NCBI GenBank assembly: GCA_963702555.1
Contig: CAVPCW010000010.1
Location: forward strand, 62,001-126,000
Source of the DNA: CAMFLJ01 sp963702555
GTDB taxonomy: Bacteria > Actinomycetota > Acidimicrobiia > Acidimicrobiales > Acidimicrobilacustridaceae
DNA: 64,000 nt
Direction: 5' to 3'
This document shows, piece after piece, positions 51,511 through 59,927 of the stretch; the first letter of the stretch is position 1; each line of letters opens with the position of its first letter. Both the position numbers and the translations under genes were made by a program. The notes under the pieces are model-generated. The model saw only the letters and a list, made by a program, of their open reading frames with translations. It was not told the origin of the DNA and ran no database searches.

Positions 51511-52137
51511 ATCGACGTCCTGGTTGTCTGCACCGCCAACATGTGCCGCTCGCCCATGCTCGAGGCCTTCCTCGGGTCTTCGCTGCGCGCCCGGGGGGTC
51601 GACGCCCACGTCCACTCCGCCGGCACGATGGCCGACGGTCGGGGTGCGGTACGCGAGGTGGTCGAGGTCAGCGCCGAGCGAGGCCACGACCTGCGCAGCC
51701 ACGTCGGTCGCCGCTTGTCGCCCGAGCTGGTGCTGGGCGCCGACCTGTGCCTGCCCCTCGCCCGCGAGCACCTGCGCGAGATCGTGGTCATGGCCCCCGA
51801 CGCCTTCTCCCGCACCTTCACCCCGAAGGAGCTGGTGCGCCGCGCCGCCGCCGTGGGCGGTCGCCGGCCCGGCGAGCCCCTGCCCGCCTTCCTCGACCGC
51901 GTGCACGACGGCCGCACCCCTCAGCAGCTCATGGGCAACGACGCGTCCGACGACGTCGCCGACCCCATCGGCGGTCCCCGCTCCGGCTACGAGCGCACCG
52001 CGGTCGAGCTCGAGCAGCTCGCTCTCTCGATCGCGGCGTTGCTCGCCCCTGTCGCCCCCGTCGCCGCCGACACCCTGGCCGCAACCCCGGCCGGTGTCGA
52101 CACGACCTCCCCCCTCCGCCCTCTCCAGGAGACCTGA
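51511..52137 (+). CDS. Low-molecular-weight protein tyrosine phosphatase family, start uncertain (ATC?)
   Basis: About 208 residues. P-loop CTANMCRS (C-X5-R) right at the N-terminus, preceded only by IDVLVV. The nearest usual start, GTG 51484, would place 9 residues across the -10 box. ATC at 51511 sits exactly where a leaderless start is expected, six bases after TACACT. ATC initiation or a G-to-C sequence error would explain it. The C-terminal half is longer than in small phosphatases (about 150 residues). Lies before glyA, as in Streptomyces. Confidence 0.72.
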   Translation: MDVLVVCTANMCRSPMLEAFLGSSLRARGVDAHVHSAGTMADGRGAVREVVEVSAERGHDLRSHVGRRLSPELVLGADLCLPLAREHLREIVVMAPDAFSRTFTPKELVRRAAAVGGRRPGEPLPAFLDRVHDGRTPQQLMGNDASDDVADPIGGPRSGYERTAVELEQLALSIAALLAPVAPVAADTLAATPAGVDTTSPLRPLQET

Positions 52138-52139
52138 CC

Positions 52140-53381
52140 ATGCCTTGGCCCTCTGACGACGATCGCGAGCTGTTCGAGCTCATCGAGGCCGAGGAGCAGC
52201 GGCAGAACACCTCGCTGCAGCTCATCGCCTCCGAGAACTTCACCTCGCCGGCGGTGATGCGGGCCACCGGGTCGGTGCTCACCAACAAGTACTCCGAGGG
52301 CTACCCCGGCAAGCGCTACTACGGCGGCAACCTCATCGTCGACGACATCGAGGACATCGCCCGCGACCGGGTGAAGGCCCTGTTCGGCGCCGACCACGCC
52401 AACGTGCAGCCCCACTCGGGCGCCAACGCCAACCTCGGCGTGTACCTCGCACTGCTCGAGCAGGGCGACAAGGTCATGGGCCTGTCGCTCGACCACGGCG
52501 GCCACCTCACCCACGGCTCGCCGGTCAACATCTCGGGCCGCTTCTACGACTTCGTCGCCTACGGCGTCACGCCCTCCGACGAGCGCATCGACTACGACAA
52601 CATGCGCGAGATCGCGGTGCGAGAGCAGCCGAAGATGATCATCGCCGGCGCCACCGCCTATCCCCGTGTCATCGACCCGGAGATCATCCGCTCGATCGCC
52701 GACGAGGTCGGGGCACTGTTCATGTTCGACGCCGCCCACATCGCCGGGCTCATCGCCGGCGGGGCGCATCCCAACCCGGTGCCCCACGCCGACGTCGTCA
52801 CCTTCACCACCCACAAGACCCTCAGGGGCCCCCGTGGTGGCTGCATCCTCGCCAAGGCCGAGTTCGGGGCGGCCATCGACAAGGCCATCTTCCCGGGTCT
52901 GCAGGGCGGTCCGCTCGAGCACGTGGTCGCGGCCAAGGCCGTGGCGTTCCGTGAGGCCTCGCAGCCGGAGTTCAAGGACTACGCCGCCCAGATCGTGCGC
53001 AACGCCGCCGCTCTCGCCGGGGCGCTGGCGGGGGAGGGCTTCCGCCTCGTCTCGGGTGGTACCGACAACCACCTGCTGCTCGTCGACCTGCGTGCCTTCG
53101 ACGCCGATCTCACCGGCAAGGAGGCCCAGGCGGTGCTCGACGAGGCCGGCATCACGCTCAACAAGAACACGATCCCCGACGACCCCCGCTCGCCGTTCGT
53201 CACCAGCGGCGTGCGCATCGGCACCCCGGCGGTCACGACCCAGGGGATGACCGAGCCGGAGATGGGCGAGATCGCCTCGCTGATCGCCCGGGCGCTCCGG
53301 AGCCGCACCGATGCGGCCGAGCTGGCGTCGGTGCGCGACGACGTCGCCACGCTCTGCTCCAAGTTCACGCCGTACGCGTAG
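52140..53381 (+). CDS. glyA: Serine hydroxymethyltransferase
   Basis: 413 residues. PLP lysine K226 in FTTHKTLRGPRGG, N-terminal SLQLIASENFTSPAVMRATGSVLTNKYSEGYPGKRYYGG, and HPNPVPHADVVTFTT. Interconverts serine and glycine, loading one-carbon units onto tetrahydrofolate. ATG 52140 is 2 bases after the phosphatase stop. Confidence 0.97.
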   Translation: MPWPSDDDRELFELIEAEEQRQNTSLQLIASENFTSPAVMRATGSVLTNKYSEGYPGKRYYGGNLIVDDIEDIARDRVKALFGADHANVQPHSGANANLGVYLALLEQGDKVMGLSLDHGGHLTHGSPVNISGRFYDFVAYGVTPSDERIDYDNMREIAVREQPKMIIAGATAYPRVIDPEIIRSIADEVGALFMFDAAHIAGLIAGGAHPNPVPHADVVTFTTHKTLRGPRGGCILAKAEFGAAIDKAIFPGLQGGPLEHVVAAKAVAFREASQPEFKDYAAQIVRNAAALAGALAGEGFRLVSGGTDNHLLLVDLRAFDADLTGKEAQAVLDEAGITLNKNTIPDDPRSPFVTSGVRIGTPAVTTQGMTEPEMGEIASLIARALRSRTDAAELASVRDDVATLCSKFTPYA

Positions 53382-53398
53382 CGGGGGCGAACACGACC

Positions 53399-54607
53399 GT
53401 GCCGAGCCTCGGCGCCTACGGGGTCGTCCTGGCCGTCGTCACGGTCGTCACGTTCGCGTCCATGTTCGTGGTGCGGCGCGTGGCCTTCCGGGTCGGTGCG
53501 GTGGTCAAGCCCGATGAGCGCCGGGTGCACAAGCGGCCCACCGCCACCCTCGGCGGGATCGGCATGCTCGTCGGGTTGCTCGCCGGCATGGGCGTGGCCT
53601 GGGCGATGGGCGCCTTCGACCAGGTCTTCGAGGGCAACACCGAGCCGCTCGGCCTGGTGCTCGCCGCCATCGTGATCGTCGCCGTCGGTGTCATCGACGA
53701 CCTGCGGGAGGTGTCGGCGCCCGCCAAGATCGCCGGCATCGTGCTGGCCGCCAGCATCCTGGTGATCTCCGGCGTGTCGATGCTCGTGTTCCGCGTGCCG
53801 TTCCTCGGCGTGTTCGTGCTCTCGAGCGACTGGTCGTACCTGCTGTCGGTGCTGTGGGTCGTGGGCATGGCCAACGCCATCAACCTGATCGACGGCCTCG
53901 ACGGCCTGGCCGGCGGCATCGTCGCCATCGCCGCGGGAGCGTTCTTCCTCTACTCGATCGAGCTCGGCAACGAGGGCCTGCTCGCCCCGGGCAACATCGG
54001 CGCGCTCATCGCGGTGGTCACCCTCGGCGCCTGCCTCGGCTTCCTGCCCCACAACATCCACCCGGCCCGCATCTTCATGGGCGACGGCGGCGCGCTCCTG
54101 CTCGGGTTGTTGATGGCCGCGTCGACGATGGTCGTCGGTGGCCGCACCGACCGCAGCTTCTCGGGCAGCTCGTTCTTCTTCTTCGCCCCGATCCTCATCC
54201 CGGTCGTGATCCTCGGCGTGCCCATCGTCGACACGCTCTTCGCCATCATCCGCAGGGCGCGCAACCGCTCGGGCATCTCGCAGGCCGACAAGGGCCACCT
54301 GCACCACCGACTCATGCGCCTGGGCCACGGCCACCGGCGCAGCGTGTTCATCCTGTGGGCGTGGACCGCGCTGCTGTCGGGCTTCGTGCTCTACCCGATC
54401 TACAGCGGCTCGGGCGACGGCGTGGTGCCGTTCGGCATCGCCGCGATCCTGCTGCTGCTCTACATGTTCCTGCACCCGGGTCTGCGCACCAAGCGCGACG
54501 AGGCCGACTTGGGCGATGATGAAGGGGAGACGCCGCCGGAGCCTCCGGTCGTCGGCCCGGTCTCGCACCGCCCTCCCGGCCCCTCGCCGGCGGGCGGTGA
54601 GGGGTAG
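53399..54607 (+). CDS. wecA: Undecaprenyl-phosphate GlcNAc-1-phosphate transferase (WecA/Rfe type)
   Basis: 402 residues, about eleven membrane spans. MraY-family motifs: KPDERRVHKRPTATLGGIGML, IVAVGVIDDLREVSAPAKI (DD), AINLIDGLDGLAGGIVAI, NIHPARIFMGDGGALLLG and the HHRLMRLGHGHRR loop. Transfers sugar-1-phosphate to decaprenyl or undecaprenyl phosphate, the first step of polymer linkers such as arabinogalactan in mycobacteria (Rv1302). GTG start. Position between glyA and atp matches other actinobacteria. Confidence 0.93.
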   Translation: MPSLGAYGVVLAVVTVVTFASMFVVRRVAFRVGAVVKPDERRVHKRPTATLGGIGMLVGLLAGMGVAWAMGAFDQVFEGNTEPLGLVLAAIVIVAVGVIDDLREVSAPAKIAGIVLAASILVISGVSMLVFRVPFLGVFVLSSDWSYLLSVLWVVGMANAINLIDGLDGLAGGIVAIAAGAFFLYSIELGNEGLLAPGNIGALIAVVTLGACLGFLPHNIHPARIFMGDGGALLLGLLMAASTMVVGGRTDRSFSGSSFFFFAPILIPVVILGVPIVDTLFAIIRRARNRSGISQADKGHLHHRLMRLGHGHRRSVFILWAWTALLSGFVLYPIYSGSGDGVVPFGIAAILLLLYMFLHPGLRTKRDEADLGDDEGETPPEPPVVGPVSHRPPGPSPAGGEG

Positions 54608-54627
54608 TCCCGGGTCACCGGCAAGAT

Positions 54628-54657
54628 TTGCGGGCTCTTCACGCTCTCGCGTAGTTT
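54628..54657 (+). promoter_or_regulatory. Promoter of the ATP synthase operon
   Basis: TTGCGG (54628-54633), 18-base spacer, TAGTTT (54652-54657): a sigma-70-like promoter. A leader of about 105 bases follows, with small hairpins CACGGC/GCCGTG (54677) and CTGCC/GGCAG (54701). Confidence 0.5.
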
Positions 54658-54770
54658 GGGAACTGCTTCACAAAGTCACGGCATCGCCGTGGTGGATCCT
54701 CTGCCACTCGGCAGGGCCTCCCCGCGTGGGTTGGGGTCCCCGAAGGCAGCTCGACACGACAGGTCACGCG

Positions 54771-55016
54771 ATGAGCGTTTCGCAACGGCGCGAACTCACT
54801 CAGGAGATGCACCGGACGACGGGCGGCTACGAGCTCGCCTTCTCGCCGTTTCTGCTCGCGCTGATCGGGTTCGGCATCGACAAGCTGCTCGGCACGCTTC
54901 CGCTGTTCACCATCGTGTTCGCGGTGCTCGGCCTCGTCGGGGCGGTCACCAAGATCTACTTCCAGTACCGCTCCGAGATGGAGCAGCACGAGGCGAACGG
55001 ACCGTGGGCCAAGTGA
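54771..55016 (+). CDS. AtpI/AtpZ-type small membrane protein
   Basis: 81 residues with two membrane spans (about 23-40, 46-66), the F0F1-ATPase accessory group (AtpZ/AtpI) that in other bacteria helps c-ring assembly or cation handling. First gene of the atp operon. The next gene overlaps it (GTGA). Confidence 0.8.
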   Translation: MSVSQRRELTQEMHRTTGGYELAFSPFLLALIGFGIDKLLGTLPLFTIVFAVLGLVGAVTKIYFQYRSEMEQHEANGPWAK

Positions 55017-55480
55017 TCCCGAACCACGCCTTCAACGAGCTCGACCTCTCCACCGAGGTCTCGCCCGAGACCGTCATCGCCAAGGACCTCGTCAAGAAGG
55101 CCGCCATGGTCGGCCCGGTGCTGATCCTCGTCTTCGGGCTCATCTGGGGCCTCGACGGTGCCTTCTCCACCGCCTACGGGCTGGCCATCGTCGTGGCCAA
55201 CTTCGTGCTGGCCGCGGCGCTGCTCTCCTATGCCGGGCGCATCTCCCCGGCCTTCCTGATGGGTGCCGCCCTGTTCGGCTACCTGATCAGGCTCACGCTG
55301 ATCTTCCTGGCCATCTGGCTGGTCAAGGACGCCGCATGGGTGGAACTGGTGCCGATGGGCATCACGATCATCGCCACCCACCTCGGCCTCCTCCTGTGGG
55401 AGATGAAGTACGTCTCCCTGTCCCTCGCCTACCCGGCGCACCCGCCCACCGCCGCCTCCAAGGAGTCGACCTCCAAGTGA
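55013..55480 (+). CDS. atpI: ATP synthase subunit I-like membrane protein
   Basis: 155 residues, four membrane spans (about 30-48, 55-75, 85-103, 110-130), typical of ATP-synt_I. GTG 55013 overlaps the upstream stop (GTGA). atpB overlaps its end in the same way. Confidence 0.78.
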   Translation: MIPNHAFNELDLSTEVSPETVIAKDLVKKAAMVGPVLILVFGLIWGLDGAFSTAYGLAIVVANFVLAAALLSYAGRISPAFLMGAALFGYLIRLTLIFLAIWLVKDAAWVELVPMGITIIATHLGLLLWEMKYVSLSLAYPAHPPTAASKESTSK

Positions 55481-56244
55481 TCTTCGGACTCGAGTTCCCG
55501 CCCATCGAGAACCTCGTCGAGTGGCCGAACGCCTTCGGCCCCGAGGGCTCCTGGTACGGGTTCAACAAGATCGCCCTGATCAACCTGATCGCCGTCGTGG
55601 CCACGACGCTGCTGTTCCTGCTGGCCCGCAGGGGCAAGGGCCTCGTGCCCCGTGGGTTCCGCAACCTGGCCGAGTCGGCGGTGGCGTTCATCCGCGACGG
55701 CATCATCAACGAGACCATCGGTCCGGACGGGCTGCGCTACCTGCCCTACCTGGTGAGCCTGTTCTTCTTCATCCTCATCACCAACCTCTTCGAGGTCATC
55801 CCGTTCTTCCACATGCCGGCCAACGCCCGCATGGCCGGCCCGGCGGTGCTCGCCCTCATCACCTGGGTGATGTTCATCGCCGTCGGCATCCGTCACCAGG
55901 GCGCCAAGTACTTCTGGAACGCGGTGGCGCCCCCCGGTGTGCCCGGCCCGCTGCTGCTGGTCGTGGTCCCCATCGAGATCCTGTCGGTGTTCATCGTGCG
56001 GCCCTTCTCCCTGGCCGTCCGACTCTTCGCCAACATGCTCGCCGGCCACATCCTCCTCGTGACCTTCAGCGTGCTGTGCATCACGCTGTTCTCGGCCAGC
56101 CTGCTGCTGCTGGTCCTGCCGTTCTCGTTCGCCATGCTCGTCGGCCTCACCGGCTTCGAGATCATGGTGGCCTTCCTGCAGGCCTACATCTTCACGATCC
56201 TCGCTGCCGTGTACATCGGCAGCTCGATGCACGCCGAGCACTGA
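55477..56244 (+). CDS. atpB: ATP synthase subunit a
   Basis: 255 residues. Essential Arg in FSLAVRLFANMLAGH, half-channel residues, GLTGFEIMVAFLQAYIFTILAAVYIG at the C-terminus. Passes protons to the c-ring. GTG 55477 overlaps the atpI stop (GTGA). Confidence 0.96.
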   Translation: MIFGLEFPPIENLVEWPNAFGPEGSWYGFNKIALINLIAVVATTLLFLLARRGKGLVPRGFRNLAESAVAFIRDGIINETIGPDGLRYLPYLVSLFFFILITNLFEVIPFFHMPANARMAGPAVLALITWVMFIAVGIRHQGAKYFWNAVAPPGVPGPLLLVVVPIEILSVFIVRPFSLAVRLFANMLAGHILLVTFSVLCITLFSASLLLLVLPFSFAMLVGLTGFEIMVAFLQAYIFTILAAVYIGSSMHAEH

Positions 56245-56332
56245 GACCGCCGGAGGAGCACCCGCTCCTCCGCCCCGATGTCGTCCCTGGGGAGCCGGGG
56301 GCGCAACACCCACAACAGGAGAGCAACGACCA

Positions 56333-56605
56333 ATGAGCATCCTCGCCCAGATCGCTGCCGAGCAGCTTCCCGCCGCCGATCAGAAGAGCATCGCCGCCGC
56401 CGGCCAGGCCGGCCTCGCCTACGGCCTCGCCACGCTCGGCCCGGGCATCGGCATCGGCTACCTCGTCGGCCAGTCGGTCCAGGCCATGGCCCGTCAGCCC
56501 GAGGCCGCCGGCATGGTGCGCACCACCATGTTCCTCGGCATCGCCTTCACCGAGGCCCTCGCCCTCATCGGCTTCGTCGTCTTCATCCTCCTGAAGTTCG
56601 TCTGA
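56333..56605 (+). CDS. atpE: ATP synthase subunit c
   Basis: 90 residues, two helices. The polar loop ARQPEAAG (RQP) and ion-binding Glu E74 in GIAFTEALALIGFV. No Na+-type ligand set is visible, so a proton-driven c-ring is likely. Followed by a structured intercistronic element. Confidence 0.97.
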   Translation: MSILAQIAAEQLPAADQKSIAAAGQAGLAYGLATLGPGIGIGYLVGQSVQAMARQPEAAGMVRTTMFLGIAFTEALALIGFVVFILLKFV

Positions 56606-56610
56606 TCCTC

Positions 56611-56674
56611 CTGTCGGGTGTCGCAGACACCCACCCCTGCTCCGGCAGGGGTGGGTGGCTCTCCCGCCCGACAG
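56611..56674 (+). other. Structured intercistronic RNA element between atpE and atpF
   Basis: Hairpin A: GGGTGTC/GACACCC (56616-56632). Hairpin B: 12-bp stem ACCCACCCCTGC/GCAGGGGTGGGT (56629-56656). A and B share bases, so they exclude one another. An outer pair CTGTCGGG (56611-56618)/CCCGACAG (56667-56674) can enclose B. Placed to raise atpE output over atpF, by attenuation or by protecting the upstream mRNA. Confidence 0.65.
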
Positions 56675-56723
56675 CGTCCCTGACCGCACCCCTGACACCG
56701 CCGCACGCTTCAAGGAGCCCAGA

Positions 56724-57287
56724 GTGCTCGCTCTGATCACGGTCCTGGCCGAAACCGCGTCGACCGACGTGGCCGAAGCCACCAAAGAGGTCAAGAACCC
56801 CATCCTGCCGACCCTGAACGAGATGTTCTGGGCGTTCGTGCTGTTCATGGTGCTCTGGGCGCTCATGAAGTACGTCCTGTTGCCTCCGATCATGAAGGTC
56901 TTCGCCGAGCGGGCCGACAAGGTCCGTGACGACCTCGCCGCCGCCGAGGCCGCGGAGACCTCCCGCATCACCAAGCTCGAGCAGTACGAGGCCGAGCTGG
57001 CCGGCGCCCGCGCCGAGGCCGTCGCCCTCATCGAGCAGGCCCGGTCCGAGGGCGACGCCGAGCGCCGCACCCAGATCGGTGCCGCCGAGGCCGAGGTCGC
57101 CGCCCAGAAGGCCGCCGCCGCCACCGAGATCGCCGAGGCCAAGGCCCAGGCCCGCTCGGAGCTCACCGGCAGCATCGCCGACATCGCCGTCGGTGCCGCC
57201 GAGGCAGTCGTCCAGAAGCCGATCGACCGCTCGGCGCAGACCCAGCTGGTCGAGGACTACGTCAACCGTGCCGGCTCGCAGAACTGA
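56724..57287 (+). CDS. atpF: ATP synthase subunit b
   Basis: 187 residues. N-terminal membrane span (about 34-52, MFWAFVLFMVLWALMKYVLL) then a long charged helix (about 60-165) for the peripheral stalk. GTG start with AAGGAG. A second b-like subunit follows. Confidence 0.93.
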   Translation: MLALITVLAETASTDVAEATKEVKNPILPTLNEMFWAFVLFMVLWALMKYVLLPPIMKVFAERADKVRDDLAAAEAAETSRITKLEQYEAELAGARAEAVALIEQARSEGDAERRTQIGAAEAEVAAQKAAAATEIAEAKAQARSELTGSIADIAVGAAEAVVQKPIDRSAQTQLVEDYVNRAGSQN

Positions 57288-57305
57288 CCGGCAGAGGAGA
57301 CCTGA

Positions 57306-57836
57306 ATGAACGCCATCATCCTCGCCTCGGAGGCACCCAACAGCTTCCTCCTCCCGGGTGACATCAACGAGGTCATCTGGGGCTCGATCTCCTTCCTGTG
57401 CATCGTCGCCCTCTTCTTCTGGAAGGGCCTCGCACCGGCCAAGGCCATGTGGTTCGGCCGCATCGAGCGCATCGAGAACGAGCTCGACAGCGCCGAGGCC
57501 GCCCGCACGGAGGCCGAGGCCAAGCTCGCCGCCGTCGAGTCCGACATCGCCAACGCCGAGGCCGAGCGCCAGCGCATCCTCGTCGAGGGCCGTGAGACCG
57601 CCGACACCGTGAAGGCACAGATCATCGAGCGGGCCACCACCGACGCCGCCGACCTGCGCACCCGCGGCGGCGCCGACGTCGAGGCCGCCAAGGCCCAGGC
57701 CACCGGCGACCTGCAGGCCGAGATCGGTGTGCTCGCCCTCGGGGCCGCCGAGGCCGTCGTGGCCAACAGCCTCGACGACGCCACCCAGAACGAGCTCATC
57801 GAGAACTACATCAACGGGGTGGGTGCCAGCTCATGA
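57306..57836 (+). CDS. Second ATP synthase b-type subunit (b')
   Basis: 176 residues with one span (about 25-43) and a long stalk helix (about 50-150) much like the first b subunit. Its end matches b as well (LGAAEAVVANSLDD versus VGAAEAVVQKPIDR). The two b-type genes imply a heterodimeric b/b' stalk. The next gene overlaps it (ATGA). Confidence 0.88.
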   Translation: MNAIILASEAPNSFLLPGDINEVIWGSISFLCIVALFFWKGLAPAKAMWFGRIERIENELDSAEAARTEAEAKLAAVESDIANAEAERQRILVEGRETADTVKAQIIERATTDAADLRTRGGADVEAAKAQATGDLQAEIGVLALGAAEAVVANSLDDATQNELIENYINGVGASS

Positions 57837-58357
57837 GCGATCGCAGCAATCTCTACGCCGACGCCTTCTTCACCCTGCTCAAGGCCGAGGGTGGCGCCAA
57901 CGAGGTCACCGACGAGCTGTTCCGGTTCTCCCGGGTGCTCGAGGGCAACGAGGAGCTCCGTCAGGCTCTCTCCGACCCGCACCTGCCGGTCGAGCGCCGC
58001 CAGCAGATCGTCGAGGACCTCCTCGCCGGCAAGGCCACGCCCCTCACCAGCTCCCTGGTGTCGGTCGTCGTCGCCAACGGCCGGGTGCGCGAGCTCCCCG
58101 AGATCGTCGACCGGCTGCTCGACATCAACGCAGCCACGGGCGAGAAGGTCATCGCCCAGGTCCGTTCGGCCGTCGCACTCTCCGACGACCAGAAGTCCCG
58201 CCTCGCCGCCGCCCTGGCCAAGAGCACGGGCAAGCAGGTCGAGGTCGTGGTCGAGGTCGACCCGAGCGTCCTCGGCGGCATCGTCACCCAGATCGGCGAC
58301 ACCGTCATCGACGGCTCCGTGCGCCAGCGTCTGTCCCAGCTCCGTGAGTCGTTCTGA
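57833..58357 (+). CDS. atpH: ATP synthase subunit delta
   Basis: 174 residues, free-standing delta (OSCP): NLYADAFFTLL, VVANGRVRELPEIVDRLLDI and the C-terminal DPSVLGGIVTQIGDTVIDGSVRQRLSQLRE. Mycobacteria instead fuse b and delta into AtpH of about 440 residues, so the separate form matters. Confidence 0.95.
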   Translation: MSDRSNLYADAFFTLLKAEGGANEVTDELFRFSRVLEGNEELRQALSDPHLPVERRQQIVEDLLAGKATPLTSSLVSVVVANGRVRELPEIVDRLLDINAATGEKVIAQVRSAVALSDDQKSRLAAALAKSTGKQVEVVVEVDPSVLGGIVTQIGDTVIDGSVRQRLSQLRESF

Positions 58358-58374
58358 ACCGCGAGGAACCCGTA

Positions 58375-59925
58375 ATGGCTGAACTCACCATCAACACCGG
58401 CGACATCACCGCCGCCCTCAAGAAGAACCTGGACGGCTACACCCCGTCGCTCGAGGCCACCCAGGTGGGTCGCGTCCTCGAGGTCGGCGATGGCATCGCC
58501 CGGGTCTCCGGCCTGCCCGACGTGGGCGTCAACGAGCTCCTCGAGTTCGTCGGCGGCACCGTCGGCCTGGCCCTCAACCTCGACGAGGACTCCATCGGCG
58601 CCGTCATCCTCGGCGACGGTGAGGCCGCCGCCGCGGTCGAGGAGGGCACCCCGGTGCGCGCCACCGGCAACATCCTCCAGATCCCCGTCGGCGACGTCAT
58701 GCTCGGCCGGGTCATCAACGCCCTCGGCGTGCCGATCGACGGCAAGGGCCCCATCGTGGGCGCCACCCAGCGCCGCATGGAGATCCAGGCCCCCGGCATC
58801 ACCGGCCGCAAGCCGGTGCACGAGCCGCTCCAGACCGGCATCAAGTCCATCGACGCCATGACCCCCATCGGTCGTGGCCAGCGCCAGCTGGTGATCGGCG
58901 ACCGCAAGACCGGCAAGACCACGGTCTGCATCGACACGATCCTCAACCAGAAGGGCCTCGGCGTGAAGTGCATCTACGTCGCCGTGGGCCAGAAGGCCTC
59001 CACGGTGGCGCAGACGGTGAACACCCTCACCGAGTACGGCGCCATGGAGTACACCGTCGTCGTGGCCGCCCCGGCCTCCGACCCGGCGCCGTTCAAGTAC
59101 CTCGCCCCCTACGCCGGCTGCGCCATCGGCCAGCACTGGATGGACAACGGCGAGCACGCCCTCATCGTCTACGACGACCTGTCCAAGCAGGCCGAGGCCT
59201 ACCGCCAGCTGTCGCTGCTGCTGCGCCGCCCGCCGGGCCGCGAGGCCTACCCCGGCGACGTGTTCTACCTCCACAGCCGCCTGCTCGAGCGGGCCGCCAA
59301 GCTCTCCGACGACCTGGGTGCCGGTTCCATGACCGCCCTCCCGGTCATCGAGACCAAGGCCGGCGACGTCTCCGCCTACATCCCGACCAACGTGATCTCG
59401 ATCACCGACGGCCAGGTGTACCTGCAGGACGACATGTTCAAGTCGGGTCTGCGCCCGGCCGTCGACGTGGGCATCTCGGTGTCCCGCGTGGGCAGCGCCG
59501 CCCAGATCAAGGCCATGAAGAAGGTCTCCGGCACGCTGAAGCTCGACCTCGCGCAGTTCCGTGAGCTCGAGGCCTTCGCCACCCTGGGCTCCGAGCTCGA
59601 CAAGGTCTCGGCCGCCCAGCTCGAGCGTGGCTACCGCCTCACCGAGCTGCTCAAGCAGGGCCTCAACTCGCCGATGCCCGTCGAGGAGCAGGTCGTGGTC
59701 GTGCTCGCCGGCACCGCCGGGCACCTCGACGACATCCCGGTCCGCGACGTCAAGCGCTTCGAGGCCGACCTGCTCGACTTCATGCGCGGCCGCTACGGCT
59801 CGCTGCTCGACGAGATCCGCTCCACCGGCGACCTCCCGTCGGCGGTCGAGGACGCCATCAAGGCGTTCAAGGTCGAGTTCGTCCCCTCCGAGACGGCTGC
59901 TGCAGCCGAGACCGACGAGGCCTAG
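58375..59925 (+). CDS. atpA: ATP synthase subunit alpha
   Basis: 516 residues. Nucleotide-binding P-loop GDRKTGKTT at 175-183, ITDGQVYLQ, and the GxR-type signature AVDVGISVSRVGSAAQ. Non-catalytic hexamer subunit. An Ala/Glu tail ends the chain. Confidence 0.97.
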   Translation: MAELTINTGDITAALKKNLDGYTPSLEATQVGRVLEVGDGIARVSGLPDVGVNELLEFVGGTVGLALNLDEDSIGAVILGDGEAAAAVEEGTPVRATGNILQIPVGDVMLGRVINALGVPIDGKGPIVGATQRRMEIQAPGITGRKPVHEPLQTGIKSIDAMTPIGRGQRQLVIGDRKTGKTTVCIDTILNQKGLGVKCIYVAVGQKASTVAQTVNTLTEYGAMEYTVVVAAPASDPAPFKYLAPYAGCAIGQHWMDNGEHALIVYDDLSKQAEAYRQLSLLLRRPPGREAYPGDVFYLHSRLLERAAKLSDDLGAGSMTALPVIETKAGDVSAYIPTNVISITDGQVYLQDDMFKSGLRPAVDVGISVSRVGSAAQIKAMKKVSGTLKLDLAQFRELEAFATLGSELDKVSAAQLERGYRLTELLKQGLNSPMPVEEQVVVVLAGTAGHLDDIPVRDVKRFEADLLDFMRGRYGSLLDEIRSTGDLPSAVEDAIKAFKVEFVPSETAAAAETDEA

Positions 59926-59927
59926 CA

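Noticed and set aside
56333..56605. Sodium-dependent c-ring
   Set aside because: The usual Na+ ligand pattern (Gln and Glu-Ser) is not seen; only the proton-type E74 is.
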